From: Chitinophagales bacterium
GTDB taxonomy: Bacteria > Bacteroidota > Bacteroidia > Chitinophagales > Chitinophagaceae
DNA: 41,782 nt
Assembly: GCA_015654695.1 (NCBI GenBank)
Contig: JAATGJ010000032.1
Location: forward strand, 1-41,782
Direction: 5' to 3'
Positions within the stretch are counted from its first letter, which is position 1. Each line of letters begins with the position of its first letter. The notes beneath the pieces are model-generated. The model made no database searches and was not told where the DNA came from. It saw nothing but the letters and a program-made list of their open reading frames with translations. The translations under genes were made by a program, and so were the position numbers. Below are positions 32,565 through 41,414 of the stretch, in pieces.

Positions 32565-34034
32565 GTGTTCAAAAAGTTAGATATACTCGTCATTAAAGCA
32601 TTTGTTGGCCCTTTCATAGCCACCTTCTTTATTACGCTGCTGGTGCTGCTCATGCAGTTTTTCTGGCTTTGGATAGATGACTTTGTGGGCAAGGGCCTTG
32701 GTATTAATATCATTCTTAAATTCATCTGGTATCAAAGCTCGGTTTTAGTTACTTTGGCGCTCCCCCTGGCTGTACTGCTTTCATCGCTGATGACATTTGG
32801 CAACCTTGGCGAAAGTTTCGAGCTGGTAGCTATTAAGTCATCCGGGATTTCTTTACTCCGCTTCATGCGGCCATTGTTCATTATTTCCTTACTGATCTGT
32901 GGTGTTGCTTTTTTATTTTCCAATTATATCATCCCGGTAGCTAATCTTAAATCAAGGACTTTACTGGCGGATATTGTTCAGGCGCAACCGGCTTTCGATC
33001 TTAAAGAAGGTGTGTTTTACGACAAGATCAATGGCTTTTCTATCAAGGTCGGCAAGAAAGAAGCAAATGATAGTGTTATCAGGGATGTGATAATATATGA
33101 GCAAAGCAATCCTGTACAGGATAATTTTATCATTGCCAAAAGCGGCGTAATGAGTGTTACGGAGAATAAGCGGTTCCTGGTGTTCAACCTTAAAGATGGA
33201 TGGCGGTACGAAGAAAGAGGCGATAAATATGGCGGGCAAAAATCAGACTATATTCGTCTTGGGTTCAAAGAATATAAAAAGCAGTTTGACCTTAGTTCTT
33301 TAGGATTTACCGGGCGTACCCCGGACAGCGTTAATAAGAATAATGAAAGGATGTATAGTATGCGGCAACTGGATAAAGCCATTGATTCCTTTCAAAAGGA
33401 GAACAGGGATATGTATGTGCGGATCCACAACACACTTTATTCCGCAATTCCTTTTGTACTTTTCCTGGACACTCTAGGGAATAGAAAATTACCGGCAGAT
33501 ACCAGCAGCAAGCTTAAAGCGGCTAAACAATTTGAACAATTGCTTCCCGATTCTGCAAGGCAAACTGTGCATGACAGGACATTAAGCCAGGTTACCGCAC
33601 TGCGTGCTTCCCTTGAATCTGCTATGATTAACCTGAAAGAAAAGGAAACCAGTCTCAGGAAACACAAAATAGAATGGCATAGAAAGATCGTTCTTTCTCT
33701 TGCCTGTTTGGTGCTGTTCCTGATCGGCGCCCCACTGGGTTCTATCATACGAAAAGGAGGACTGGGATCACCACTCATTTTTGCGATCATCTTCTTTATG
33801 ATCTTTTATTTTGCCACCACTACAGGTGAAAAGTTTGCCAAAGGAAATACACTCACTCCTTTCGCAGGCATGTGGATGGCTACATTTTTGCTGATTCCTG
33901 TTGGTCTTTTTTTGACGTATAAAGCTATGCGGGATTCCCAGCTATTTAATAAGGAGTCGTATTACCGCTTTGCCAAATGGGCGGGTAATTCCATTCGTCG
34001 TTTTTCAAAGCGGGGCCATTCAAATAAGGACTAA
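32565..34034 (+). CDS. LptF/LptG family lipopolysaccharide export permease
   Basis: 489 aa, starting at a GTG (MFKKLDILVIKAFVGPFIAT). It has three N-terminal membrane helices (about 12-36, 58-80, 100-122), a large periplasmic jellyroll-like domain with a long Lys/Glu-rich insertion (LRASLESAMINLKEKETSLR), and three C-terminal helices (about 375-392, 403-420, 430-450). The pair LptF/LptG forms the membrane part of the ABC transporter that extracts LPS from the inner membrane. Subtype F or G cannot be told. It is followed at 24 bp by the superoxide dismutase gene. Confidence 0.88.
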   Translation: MFKKLDILVIKAFVGPFIATFFITLLVLLMQFFWLWIDDFVGKGLGINIILKFIWYQSSVLVTLALPLAVLLSSLMTFGNLGESFELVAIKSSGISLLRFMRPLFIISLLICGVAFLFSNYIIPVANLKSRTLLADIVQAQPAFDLKEGVFYDKINGFSIKVGKKEANDSVIRDVIIYEQSNPVQDNFIIAKSGVMSVTENKRFLVFNLKDGWRYEERGDKYGGQKSDYIRLGFKEYKKQFDLSSLGFTGRTPDSVNKNNERMYSMRQLDKAIDSFQKENRDMYVRIHNTLYSAIPFVLFLDTLGNRKLPADTSSKLKAAKQFEQLLPDSARQTVHDRTLSQVTALRASLESAMINLKEKETSLRKHKIEWHRKIVLSLACLVLFLIGAPLGSIIRKGGLGSPLIFAIIFFMIFYFATTTGEKFAKGNTLTPFAGMWMATFLLIPVGLFLTYKAMRDSQLFNKESYYRFAKWAGNSIRRFSKRGHSNKD

Positions 34035-34058
34035 CTTTACTGTCGAATAATTTTTTTT

Positions 34059-34814
34059 ATGGAAAATAATAATACATCCCGGAGATCATTCCTCGCCAAT
34101 TCTGCGAAAGCTACTTTAGCCGTGACGGCGGGCATGGCGGCTGTTGGATCATTGCTTGAATCATGCAGCGGACCCAAAGCCGTAACAGGATCACCATTCA
34201 AAACAGGTTTTGCGCAGGAGCCTTTACCGTACTCCTATAGTGCATTGGATAAAGCTATTGACGGCACCACTATGGAAATTCATTATTCCAAACATGCGGC
34301 TACGTATGCGACTAACCTTAATGATGCTGCAAAAAATGAAGGGGTGGATATTACAAAACCTTTGGAAGATGTTCTTGGAAAAATATCAAAATATTCCACC
34401 AAGATGCGAAACAACGGCGGTGGTCATTATAATCATGAACTTTTCTGGAAAAGCATGTCCCCCAACAGTAGCGAAAAGCCATCAGGAAAATTATTGACGG
34501 CGCTGGAAGAAAGTTTCAGTTCATTTGACAGCTTTAAAACACAGTTTGGCGATGCGGGTAAGAACCGCTTTGGCAGCGGATGGGCATGGTTGTTTTTAGA
34601 CGGGGATAAAAAACTACGTATCGGCTCCACACCCAACCAGGATAATCCATTGATGGATATAAGCGAGATAAAAGGATTTCCGGTTCTTGGTTTAGATGTA
34701 TGGGAACATGCTTACTACCTGCGTTATCAAAATAAAAGACCCGATTATATTACCAGTTGGTGGAAAGTGGTGAACTGGGATTTTATACAAAAAAGGTATG
34801 AAGGAATGATGTAG
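34059..34814 (+). CDS. Exported Fe/Mn superoxide dismutase
   Basis: 251 aa. The N-terminal 55 residues precede the usual start of the enzyme and hold a twin-arginine motif (SRRSFLANS), a hydrophobic stretch and a Cys (LLESCSGP) that could be lipidated. The dismutase part has the metal ligands His75 (EIHYSKHAATY), His126 (GGHYNHELFW), Asp213 and His217 (GLDVWEHAYYLRYQNKRPDY). It would remove superoxide outside the cytoplasm. The metal (Fe or Mn) cannot be decided by eye. Confidence 0.92.
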   Translation: MENNNTSRRSFLANSAKATLAVTAGMAAVGSLLESCSGPKAVTGSPFKTGFAQEPLPYSYSALDKAIDGTTMEIHYSKHAATYATNLNDAAKNEGVDITKPLEDVLGKISKYSTKMRNNGGGHYNHELFWKSMSPNSSEKPSGKLLTALEESFSSFDSFKTQFGDAGKNRFGSGWAWLFLDGDKKLRIGSTPNQDNPLMDISEIKGFPVLGLDVWEHAYYLRYQNKRPDYITSWWKVVNWDFIQKRYEGMM

Positions 34815-34833
34815 GACCTTGTAACAGATTTTT

Positions 34834-34870
34834 AATTGCCTTTACTGTACAAGTAAAGGCAATTTTATTT
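34834..34870 (+). terminator. Rho-independent terminator after the superoxide dismutase gene
   Basis: AATTGCCTTTACT (34834-34846) / AGTAAAGGCAATT (34852-34864), a 13-bp stem with a 5-nt loop, followed by TTTTATTT. Confidence 0.85.
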
Positions 34871-34911
34871 CCGGGGCACATACAAGAAAGTTTTAAGTAA
34901 ATTGCCCGCTC

Positions 34912-35931
34912 TTGAAAACAGCCGATCAAAATCTGCAGGTTCAAAAATGGGTAGCGGGCATTTCCATTGTGTTGCTTGCAGTAAAATTGGCTGCCTATTA
35001 TTTTACTCACTCCGTTTCCATACTTACTGATGCGCTGGAGAGTATCGTGAATGTAGCAGCAGGGTTTATAGGATTGTACAGTTTATATATTGCTGCAAAG
35101 CCAAGGGATAAAGATCATCCTTATGGACATGGTAAGGCGGAGTTTATTTCGGCAGCAATAGAGGGAACGCTGATCGGGGTGGCTGGCATGATCATTTTAT
35201 ACGAAGCCATTCAACATCTTATCCATCCGGTAGTGCTGAAAGAAATAGATACAGGAATCTGGCTGGTAGGAGCGACAGCGATCGGAAATTATATCATGGG
35301 TTATTTCTGTGTGCGTACAGGCAAAAAGAATAACTCGCTGGCACTGGAGGCCAGCGGCAAACATTTGCAAACTGATACTTACTCGACTTTAGGTATTATC
35401 GCCGGATTGATACTGTTGTATTTTACCGGCGAACAATGGATAGACAGCGCTGTAGCGATCTTTTTCGGAGGCTTTATTATTTATACCGGTTATAAGATCG
35501 TGCGTCAATCCATAGCAGGAATAATGGATGAAGCAGACGAAAAACTATTGGGGAAACTGGTGGAAGTATTGAATAAGACCCGGAGAGAAAACTGGGTTGA
35601 TCTTCATAATTTGCGGGTAATAAAATACGGCAGCATACTGCATCTTGATTGCCACCTGACTGTGCCCTGGTACCTGAATGTATACCAGGCGCATGAAGAT
35701 GTAGATGCATTATCAACGACGGTAAAAAAGGAATTTGGTGAGTCAGTAGAAATGTTTGTTCACTCTGATGGATGCATGCCTTTTCAATGCCCTATCTGTG
35801 ACAAACATGATTGTATGGCCAGGCAGCATAATTTTGTAAAAGAAATACCGTGGACATTAGAAAATATTTTACGGGATAAAAAACACAGGTACGAAGAGTA
35901 TGACAAAGACAACAACAAAGTGGAAGCATGA
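34912..35931 (+). CDS. Cation diffusion facilitator (CDF) transporter
   Basis: 339 aa starting at TTG. Six membrane helices; helix 2 carries SILTDALESIVN, a HxxxD/DxxxD-type metal site, and helix 5 the second part (GEQWIDSAVAIFFGG). Before helix 3 lies DKDHPYGHGKAEFI, the family signature. The C-terminal cytoplasmic domain (VDLHNLRVIKYGSILHLDCH) ends in a Cys/His-rich segment (CMPFQCPICDKHDCMARQH), unusual for the family and suggestive of an extra metal-binding tail. It exports Zn, Fe or similar divalent ions. It overlaps the OsmC gene by 32 bp. Confidence 0.9.
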   Translation: MKTADQNLQVQKWVAGISIVLLAVKLAAYYFTHSVSILTDALESIVNVAAGFIGLYSLYIAAKPRDKDHPYGHGKAEFISAAIEGTLIGVAGMIILYEAIQHLIHPVVLKEIDTGIWLVGATAIGNYIMGYFCVRTGKKNNSLALEASGKHLQTDTYSTLGIIAGLILLYFTGEQWIDSAVAIFFGGFIIYTGYKIVRQSIAGIMDEADEKLLGKLVEVLNKTRRENWVDLHNLRVIKYGSILHLDCHLTVPWYLNVYQAHEDVDALSTTVKKEFGESVEMFVHSDGCMPFQCPICDKHDCMARQHNFVKEIPWTLENILRDKKHRYEEYDKDNNKVEA

Positions 35932-36310
35932 CAGGGTTTTTGAAAGCCGGATGGTACATGCTAATAATCCATCTCCTATAATCATTGATGGCGACAGGAA
36001 ACTTGGACCCGGCCCCAAGTCATTATTGCTGTCAGGTGTTGCCGGTTGTTCAGGCATAGACGTGCTGGACATACTGGATAAAATGAGAGTGGTATATTCT
36101 GATTTTTCGATGGATGTAGAAGCTGAGCAAACAGACGAACACCCAAAAGTGTTTAAAGACATCACTATTACCTATCATATCCGGACAGATGCGGACAATG
36201 AAGAAAAAGTGAGAAAGGCGATTGAATTATCTTTAGATAAATATTGCGGTGTATCCGCCATGCTAAAAAAGAATTCGGCCATTAATTATAAACTGCAACT
36301 GATAAAGTAA
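35900..36310 (+). CDS. OsmC/Ohr family protein
   Basis: 136 aa. The two redox cysteines are at VAGCSGIDVLDIL and LDKYCGVSAML, in the usual places. The N-terminal strands (DRVFESRMVHANNPSPIIID) and GPGPKSLLLSGVAGC match the YhfA-like OsmC subgroup. The reaction is thiol-dependent reduction of organic hydroperoxides, probably. It overlaps the transporter gene and is followed one base later by the Rrf2 gene, so all three may be one operon. Confidence 0.88.
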   Translation: MTKTTTKWKHDRVFESRMVHANNPSPIIIDGDRKLGPGPKSLLLSGVAGCSGIDVLDILDKMRVVYSDFSMDVEAEQTDEHPKVFKDITITYHIRTDADNEEKVRKAIELSLDKYCGVSAMLKKNSAINYKLQLIK

Positions 36311-36311
36311 A

Positions 36312-36725
36312 ATGCTTTCAAAAAAATCACAGTATGCGTTCAAGGCCCTTGCCTACCTGACGGAGAAATACCAGCAGGGACCTGTTCTTATTTCAGAAAT
36401 ATCCACTAAGAAAAGGGTGCCGCTTAAATTCCTGGAAAATATTTTGCTGGAGCTTAAAAAAGCTGATATTCTCGAGAGCAAGAAAGGTAAAGGCGGGGGC
36501 TATTATCTGAAAAAGGATCCTTCCCAGGTAAAAGTGGCCGCTATTGTTCGTATCGTAAACGGGCCGATAGCTATGCTGCCTTGCGTAAGTCTTAATTTTT
36601 ATAAACGCTGCGATAATTGCGATGAAACCGCTTGCGGACTTCACGATATAATGATAAAGGTTAGGGATGCTACACTTAATGTTCTGGAAACAAAGACCTT
36701 AATTGATCTATTGCCTATGAAGTAA
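36312..36725 (+). CDS. Rrf2-family transcriptional regulator
   Basis: 137 aa. The N-terminal winged HTH is typical (MLSKKSQYAFKALAYLTEKY, LISEISTKKRVPLKFLENIL, KGGGYYLKKDPSQ). The dimerisation part holds four cysteines (CVSLNFYKRCDNCDETACGL), spaced like an Fe-S or redox-sensing site of the IscR/RsrR type. It stands directly upstream of the peroxiredoxin and cys genes and could control them in response to sulfur status or oxidative stress. That is inference; CymR of Firmicutes is a relevant precedent. Confidence 0.9.
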   Translation: MLSKKSQYAFKALAYLTEKYQQGPVLISEISTKKRVPLKFLENILLELKKADILESKKGKGGGYYLKKDPSQVKVAAIVRIVNGPIAMLPCVSLNFYKRCDNCDETACGLHDIMIKVRDATLNVLETKTLIDLLPMK

Positions 36726-36750
36726 TATTCTGCTAAAACAGTCCACATAG

Positions 36751-36781
36751 TTGGTAGGATAGGCTGATTAACTTATTTTTG
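36751..36781 (+). promoter_or_regulatory. Promoter of the peroxiredoxin-cys cluster
   Basis: TTG at 36751-36753, 20 bp, TATTTTTG at 36774-36781: an exact Bacteroidota match. The start site would be about 36788, leaving a leader of roughly 14 nt before the ATG at 36802. The spacer GTAGGATAGGCTGATTAAC lies where an Rrf2 regulator could bind. Confidence 0.7.
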
Positions 36782-36801
36782 AGGTTCTAAATTTTTTAAC
36801 T

Positions 36802-37437
36802 ATGTCACTACGTCTTGGGGATGTTGCTCCCAATTTCAAAGCACAAACTTCCGCCGGGGATATTGATTTTTATGAATACTTAGGCAATAGCTGGGGAATT
36901 TTATTTTCCCATCCTGCTGATTACACACCAGTGTGTACTACCGAACTGGGAAAAACTGCATTATTGAATGAAGAATTTGCAAAGCGCAATGTAAAAGTAC
37001 TGGCTGTAAGCGTGGATGGGCTTGAAAAACATGAAGGCTGGATAAAAGACATCAATGAAACCCAGCACACTACGGTAAACTTTCCCCTGATCGCCGATCC
37101 GGACAGGAATGTATCAACACTATACGATATGATACATCCCAATGCATCACTAACCGCGACGGTGCGTTCGTTATTTGTGATAGGCCCTGATAAACTGGTT
37201 AAACTGATAATCACTTATCCGGCCTCTACCGGAAGAAATTTTGTTGAAGTACTGCGCGTAGTTGATTCATTACAACTGACAGCCGGGTATAGTGTAGCTA
37301 CTCCGGCGGACTGGAAAGCAGGTGAAGATGTGATCGTCGTTCCCGCTGTTTCAACAGAAGACGCTATTAAGAAATTTCCTAAGGGGGTAAAAGTTGTAAA
37401 ACCATACCTGCGTTATACGCCGCAACCGAATTTATAA
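36802..37437 (+). CDS. 1-Cys peroxiredoxin (Prx6-type)
   Basis: 211 aa. The peroxidatic Cys45 is in HPADYTPVCTTELG, and the C-terminal part (KAGEDVIVVPAVSTEDAIKK) is typical of the Prx6 subfamily; a resolving cysteine is not seen. It reduces H2O2 and organic peroxides. Its stop overlaps the cysH start (TAATG), so the two are translationally coupled. A peroxiredoxin in the sulfate reduction operon fits protection of the Fe-S enzyme that follows (inference). Confidence 0.93.
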   Translation: MSLRLGDVAPNFKAQTSAGDIDFYEYLGNSWGILFSHPADYTPVCTTELGKTALLNEEFAKRNVKVLAVSVDGLEKHEGWIKDINETQHTTVNFPLIADPDRNVSTLYDMIHPNASLTATVRSLFVIGPDKLVKLIITYPASTGRNFVEVLRVVDSLQLTAGYSVATPADWKAGEDVIVVPAVSTEDAIKKFPKGVKVVKPYLRYTPQPNL

Positions 37438-38168
37438 TGCTGAGCAATGAACAGATAAAAGAGATGGAGGGCAGTGCGGTGTCTGATGCGATAAGACTGG
37501 TCACTGAGTGGTTTCCGGGTGGAGTGGTTTTTTCTTCCTCCCTGGGACAGGAAGACCAGGTGCTTACAGATATAATTTTTAAAAATAACCTGCCGGTTAA
37601 AATCTTTACGATTGATACCGGCAGGTTGTTTAATGAAAGCTACGAATTACTTGACCGGGTAACAGCCCGTTACAAAAAACCAGTCTATGTTTATTTTCCT
37701 GAAGCGGCAGATGTAGAAGAATTTGTTGCTAAAAAAGGAGTCAATAGTTTTTATGAATCTGTAGATAACAGGAAAGAATGCTGTCATATCCGCAAAGTAA
37801 AGCCATTGAACAGGGCATTGAAAGGGGCTAAAGTCTGGATAACAGGTTTAAGGGCCGGACAATCTGCCAATCGCCAGGATATGCCGATGATCGAATGGTC
37901 TGAAGAAAAACAATTGTATAAATTCAATCCGCTCATCAACTGGAGCTATGATGATATGATTGATTATATAACAAAATACAATGTGCCCTATAACCGGTTA
38001 CATGATAAAGGATTTATCAGCATTGGTTGTGCACCGTGTACAAGAGCCATCGAACCCGGTGAAGATGCAAGAGCAGGACGCTGGTGGTGGGAGACTTCGC
38101 AAAAAGAGTGTGGTCTGCACAGTGACACATCAACGATAACAAATAGTAAAGAGAATAGCAGCGTATGA
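37437..38168 (+). CDS. cysH: Adenylyl-sulfate (APS) reductase
   Basis: 243 aa. It reduces APS to sulfite. The Cys-Cys pair (ECCHIRK, Cys115-116) and CAPC (Cys198, Cys201) are the [4Fe-4S] ligands that separate APS-using enzymes from the Cys-less PAPS reductases. The catalytic ECGLH motif (Cys225) is near the end. No APS kinase gene lies in this window, which fits direct use of APS. It overlaps cysD by 4 bp (ATGA). Confidence 0.93.
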   Translation: MLSNEQIKEMEGSAVSDAIRLVTEWFPGGVVFSSSLGQEDQVLTDIIFKNNLPVKIFTIDTGRLFNESYELLDRVTARYKKPVYVYFPEAADVEEFVAKKGVNSFYESVDNRKECCHIRKVKPLNRALKGAKVWITGLRAGQSANRQDMPMIEWSEEKQLYKFNPLINWSYDDMIDYITKYNVPYNRLHDKGFISIGCAPCTRAIEPGEDARAGRWWWETSQKECGLHSDTSTITNSKENSSV

Positions 38169-39076
38169 GCAGTCAGTATCATTTAGATTATCTGGGGCAA
38201 CTTGAAGCGGAGAGCATTCATATTTTCCGGGAAGTAGCAGCGCAGTTTGAAAAGCCAGCCTTACTTTTCAGTGGGGGTAAAGATTCCATCACATTAGTTC
38301 ATTTGGCGAAAAAAGCATTTGCACCGGGTAAGATCCCTTTTCCTTTAGTTCATATAGATACCGGTCATAATTTTCCTGAAGCATTAGAGTTTCGTGACTG
38401 GCTGACCAAAGAGGCAAATGCAACCCTGGTAGTAAGAAAAGTAGAAGATACTATAAAGCAAAAAAATCTCACAGAACCTAAAGGAAAGTTTCCCAGCCGG
38501 AATTGGTTACAGACCTATACTTTACTGGATACCATTGAAGAATTTAAGTTCGATTGTTGCATTGGTGGTGCAAGAAGAGATGAAGAGAAGGCCAGGGCGA
38601 AAGAAAGAATTTTTTCTGTACGGGATGAATTTGGTCAATGGAATCCCAAACTACAACGGCCTGAGTTATGGAATATCTACAATGGAAGAATACATAAAGG
38701 AGAAAATGTAAGAGTGTTCCCGATCAGCAACTGGACCGAACTGGATATCTGGAATTATATACGGAAAGAAAAGATCGGTCTGCCATCCATCTATTTTGCC
38801 CATGACAGGAAAGTAATAGAACATGAAGGCCAGTTAGTGGCCATGAGTGAATATGTACAGCCATCAGCAGGGGATGTGATACTAACAAAGAAAGTCCGTT
38901 ACAGAACTGTTGGTGATATGACCTGTACGGCTGCTGTTGAATCAACCGCGTCAACACTCGATGAGGTGATCAATGAAATAATATCTACCAGGATCAGTGA
39001 AAGGGGCGAAACAAGAATTGATGATAAAGTAACAGAAGCTGCGATGGAAGACAGGAAGAAGAACGGATATTTTTAA
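38165..39076 (+). CDS. cysD: Sulfate adenylyltransferase subunit 2
   Basis: 303 aa. N-type ATP pyrophosphatase: PALLFSGGKDSITLVHLA (PP-loop), followed by HIDTGHNFPEALEFRD and CIGGARRDEEKARAKERIFS; the C-terminus RISERGETRIDDKVTEAAME is family typical. It makes APS from ATP and sulfate together with CysN, whose gene starts 124 bp downstream. Start at 38165 overlaps the cysH stop. Confidence 0.96.
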   Translation: MSSQYHLDYLGQLEAESIHIFREVAAQFEKPALLFSGGKDSITLVHLAKKAFAPGKIPFPLVHIDTGHNFPEALEFRDWLTKEANATLVVRKVEDTIKQKNLTEPKGKFPSRNWLQTYTLLDTIEEFKFDCCIGGARRDEEKARAKERIFSVRDEFGQWNPKLQRPELWNIYNGRIHKGENVRVFPISNWTELDIWNYIRKEKIGLPSIYFAHDRKVIEHEGQLVAMSEYVQPSAGDVILTKKVRYRTVGDMTCTAAVESTASTLDEVINEIISTRISERGETRIDDKVTEAAMEDRKKNGYF

Positions 39077-39179
39077 GGTGAATAGTGAATGGTTAGTAGT
39101 GAGTGGAGCAAGAGCTCTTATAATTGGAATTTTCTAAATACTTGGTTTTTCATTACTGAAGGACTGATACAAACTAAGT

Positions 39180-39193
39180 TCCCCTTCAGGGGA
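39180..39193. repeat. CCCCTTC hairpin repeat just upstream of cysN
   Basis: TCCCC-TTCA-GGGGA followed by CAGGGGT, ending at the base before the cysN ATG. It resembles the repeat at 23776-23790. In the mRNA it would place a 5-bp hairpin about 8 nt before the start codon, so it could affect cysN translation. Confidence 0.5.
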
Positions 39194-39200
39194 CAGGGGT

Positions 39201-40445
39201 ATGGACTTACTACGATTTATAACAGCGGGAAGTGTGGATGATGGCAAAAGCACATTGATTGGGCGATTATTGTATGATAGCAAGAATATTTTGATTGATC
39301 AGTTAGAAGCATTGGAGAAATCAACAAAAAACCGTACTGATGGTTCCGTTGACCTGGCTTTATTGACCGATGGTCTTCGTGCGGAAAGGGAGCAGGGTAT
39401 CACCATAGATGTTGCCTATCGTTATTTCACAACGCCAAAACGGAAATTCATTATTGCCGATGCCCCCGGTCATGTTCAATACACCAGGAATATGATCACA
39501 GGAGCATCCAACGCGGCTTTGATAATCATTCTTATTGATGCAAGACTGGGAGTAGTAGAGCAAACCCGCCGGCATTCTATCATTGCATCTTTACTGAAGA
39601 TACCGCATGTGGTAGTAGCTATTAATAAAATGGACCTGGTTGAATATTCACAGGATGTATTCAATAATATAGTGATCGAATATGCAGAAGTCGCAAAGCA
39701 GCTTGGATTAACGGATGTAACCTATATTCCTATCAGTGCATTGAACGGCGATAATATTGTTGACCGCTCAGAAAAAATTAGCTGGTTTGACGGGAAGCCT
39801 TTACTGGAATTCCTGGAAGAAATAGAAACGGAACATGATGTCAACCTGAGTGATGCACGTTTCCAGGTTCAGTTTGTTATTCGTCCGCAAACAGAAGAAC
39901 TGCATGATTACCGTGGTTATGCAGGTAAGGTGATCAGTGGCGTGTATAAAAAAGGCGATAAGGTTAAAGTGTTACCTGCCGGGATAGAGACAACGATCAG
40001 CAAACTGGAATCAGGCGGCATAGAAGTGGATGAAGTTTTCGCTCCGCAACCTGTCGTTATACAGTTAAGCGAAGATATTGATATCAGCCGCGGAGACTCC
40101 ATAGTAAAAGTGGATAACCTTCCGCTGGTCAGCAATGAACTGGAAGTACTGTTATGCTGGCTGGATGATAAGCCATTAGTGCCGGGTAATAAATACCTCC
40201 TGCAACACAACAGCCGTCTCGTGAGGGCTGTTGTACGCAATGTTGAGTATAAACTTGATGTGAACTCCCTGCAGCGTCAACCTATAGAAGGAAATATAAA
40301 ATTAAATGAAGTGGTGAAAGCTGTTATTAAAACCGCTTCGCCATTAGTATATGATCCTTATACAAAACTCAGTTCAAATGGCAGCGCTATATTAGTGGAT
40401 GAGACCAGTAACAGTACTGTAGCGGCTGTAATGTTGCAGCGTTAA
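39201..40445 (+). CDS. cysN: Sulfate adenylyltransferase subunit 1 (GTPase)
   Basis: 414 aa, without a fused APS kinase domain. Elongation-factor-type GTPase: GSVDDGKSTLIGRLLYDSKN (P loop), DGLRAEREQGITIDVAYRYF (switch), IIADAPGHVQYTRNM and VVAINKMDLV. The C-terminal barrel domains follow. GTP hydrolysis drives APS formation with CysD. The preceding 124 bp contain a short repeat hairpin and low-complexity GTGAATAG-type sequence, so the unit is less tightly packed than cysH-cysD. Confidence 0.96.
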   Translation: MDLLRFITAGSVDDGKSTLIGRLLYDSKNILIDQLEALEKSTKNRTDGSVDLALLTDGLRAEREQGITIDVAYRYFTTPKRKFIIADAPGHVQYTRNMITGASNAALIIILIDARLGVVEQTRRHSIIASLLKIPHVVVAINKMDLVEYSQDVFNNIVIEYAEVAKQLGLTDVTYIPISALNGDNIVDRSEKISWFDGKPLLEFLEEIETEHDVNLSDARFQVQFVIRPQTEELHDYRGYAGKVISGVYKKGDKVKVLPAGIETTISKLESGGIEVDEVFAPQPVVIQLSEDIDISRGDSIVKVDNLPLVSNELEVLLCWLDDKPLVPGNKYLLQHNSRLVRAVVRNVEYKLDVNSLQRQPIEGNIKLNEVVKAVIKTASPLVYDPYTKLSSNGSAILVDETSNSTVAAVMLQR

Positions 40446-40488
40446 GGCCAGCAGACTTGTCTTCCAGATGTTAACTTAAAAGATTTGT

Positions 40489-41286
40489 ATGTATGCAGCA
40501 GGAAAAGAAGGCAAGGTGATACTTGCCGGGGCTGGTCCCGGGGATCCCGAATTAATCACATTAAAATTAAAAAACAGGTTAGCCGATGCTGATGTTATCA
40601 TTACGGACAGGCTTGTAAACCCTTCAATTATTACAGATCATGCCCGTAAAGACGCGAAAGTTATCCTGGCAGGTAAACAAGGATATAACGACGCTTCATT
40701 AACACAAGCGGAAGTCACTGCGCTGATTATTGAACATGCGTCGGCCGGGAAAACAGTATTGCGTTTAAAAGGCGGCGATGTGGCTTTTTTCAGTAATGTA
40801 CTGGATGAGCTATTAGCAGTACAGGAAAATAATATTCCATTCGAGATCATACCGGGCATTACTGCCGCTTCCGGCGCCTCGGCTTATACAGGCATCCCGC
40901 TTACAGCGAGGGGATATGCACAGGGAGTTCAGTTTATTGCTTTCAACCCCAATAGTTGTTTTAGTACAGAGCAATGGAAAGTTATCGCCACCAGTACTGA
41001 TACACTGGTATTTTATATGGCTGCTAAAAATATTGTTGAACTGGCAGAGATGATGTTGCGTTATTCAAAGAAACCTTCTACCGGCCTGGCTGTTATTGAA
41101 CAGGCCACCACTATACACCAGCAGGTGCATATAACTACTTTAAAAAATTGTGCTGTTGACTTTGCCCTTGTGCAATTCAGTTCTCCTTCTTTAATTATCG
41201 TTGGCGATGTAGTAAAATTACACCAGGAATTTAACTGGTATAAATCCAATGAAAGCGGTACCGTTTTCAACGAGCTGGAGAAATGA
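40489..41286 (+). CDS. cobA: Uroporphyrinogen-III C-methyltransferase (siroheme branch)
   Basis: 265 aa. SAM-dependent methylase: VILAGAGPGDPELITLKLKN, ITDRLV, VLRLKGGDVAFFSNVLDEL and PGITAASGASAYTGIPLTAR. It makes precorrin-2 for siroheme, the cofactor of sulfite reductase, which fits its place after cysN. Precorrin-2 oxidase/ferrochelatase is not fused to it. The start MYAAGKEGKVILAGAG follows cysN by 43 bp. Confidence 0.93.
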   Translation: MYAAGKEGKVILAGAGPGDPELITLKLKNRLADADVIITDRLVNPSIITDHARKDAKVILAGKQGYNDASLTQAEVTALIIEHASAGKTVLRLKGGDVAFFSNVLDELLAVQENNIPFEIIPGITAASGASAYTGIPLTARGYAQGVQFIAFNPNSCFSTEQWKVIATSTDTLVFYMAAKNIVELAEMMLRYSKKPSTGLAVIEQATTIHQQVHITTLKNCAVDFALVQFSSPSLIIVGDVVKLHQEFNWYKSNESGTVFNELEK

Positions 41287-41361
41287 TGTTTTGCAATACA
41301 TCCGGTATTACCGGGATTATAAATGGTCAACCAGAACACTTTAAGTTGGCTGTTTTTCGCA

Positions 41362-41392
41362 TAAAAAAATGAGAGCAGGTACCTGCTCTCAT
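41362..41392 (-). terminator. Palindromic terminator of the right-edge gene
   Basis: Palindrome 41369-41392, 12 bp per arm (ATGAGAGCAGGT / ACCTGCTCTCAT), followed on the minus strand by TTTTTTT. It lies 22 bp past the stop at 41415 and also faces the cobA end. Confidence 0.85.
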
Positions 41393-41414
41393 GCCGGAAA
41401 ATAAGATAGATATT

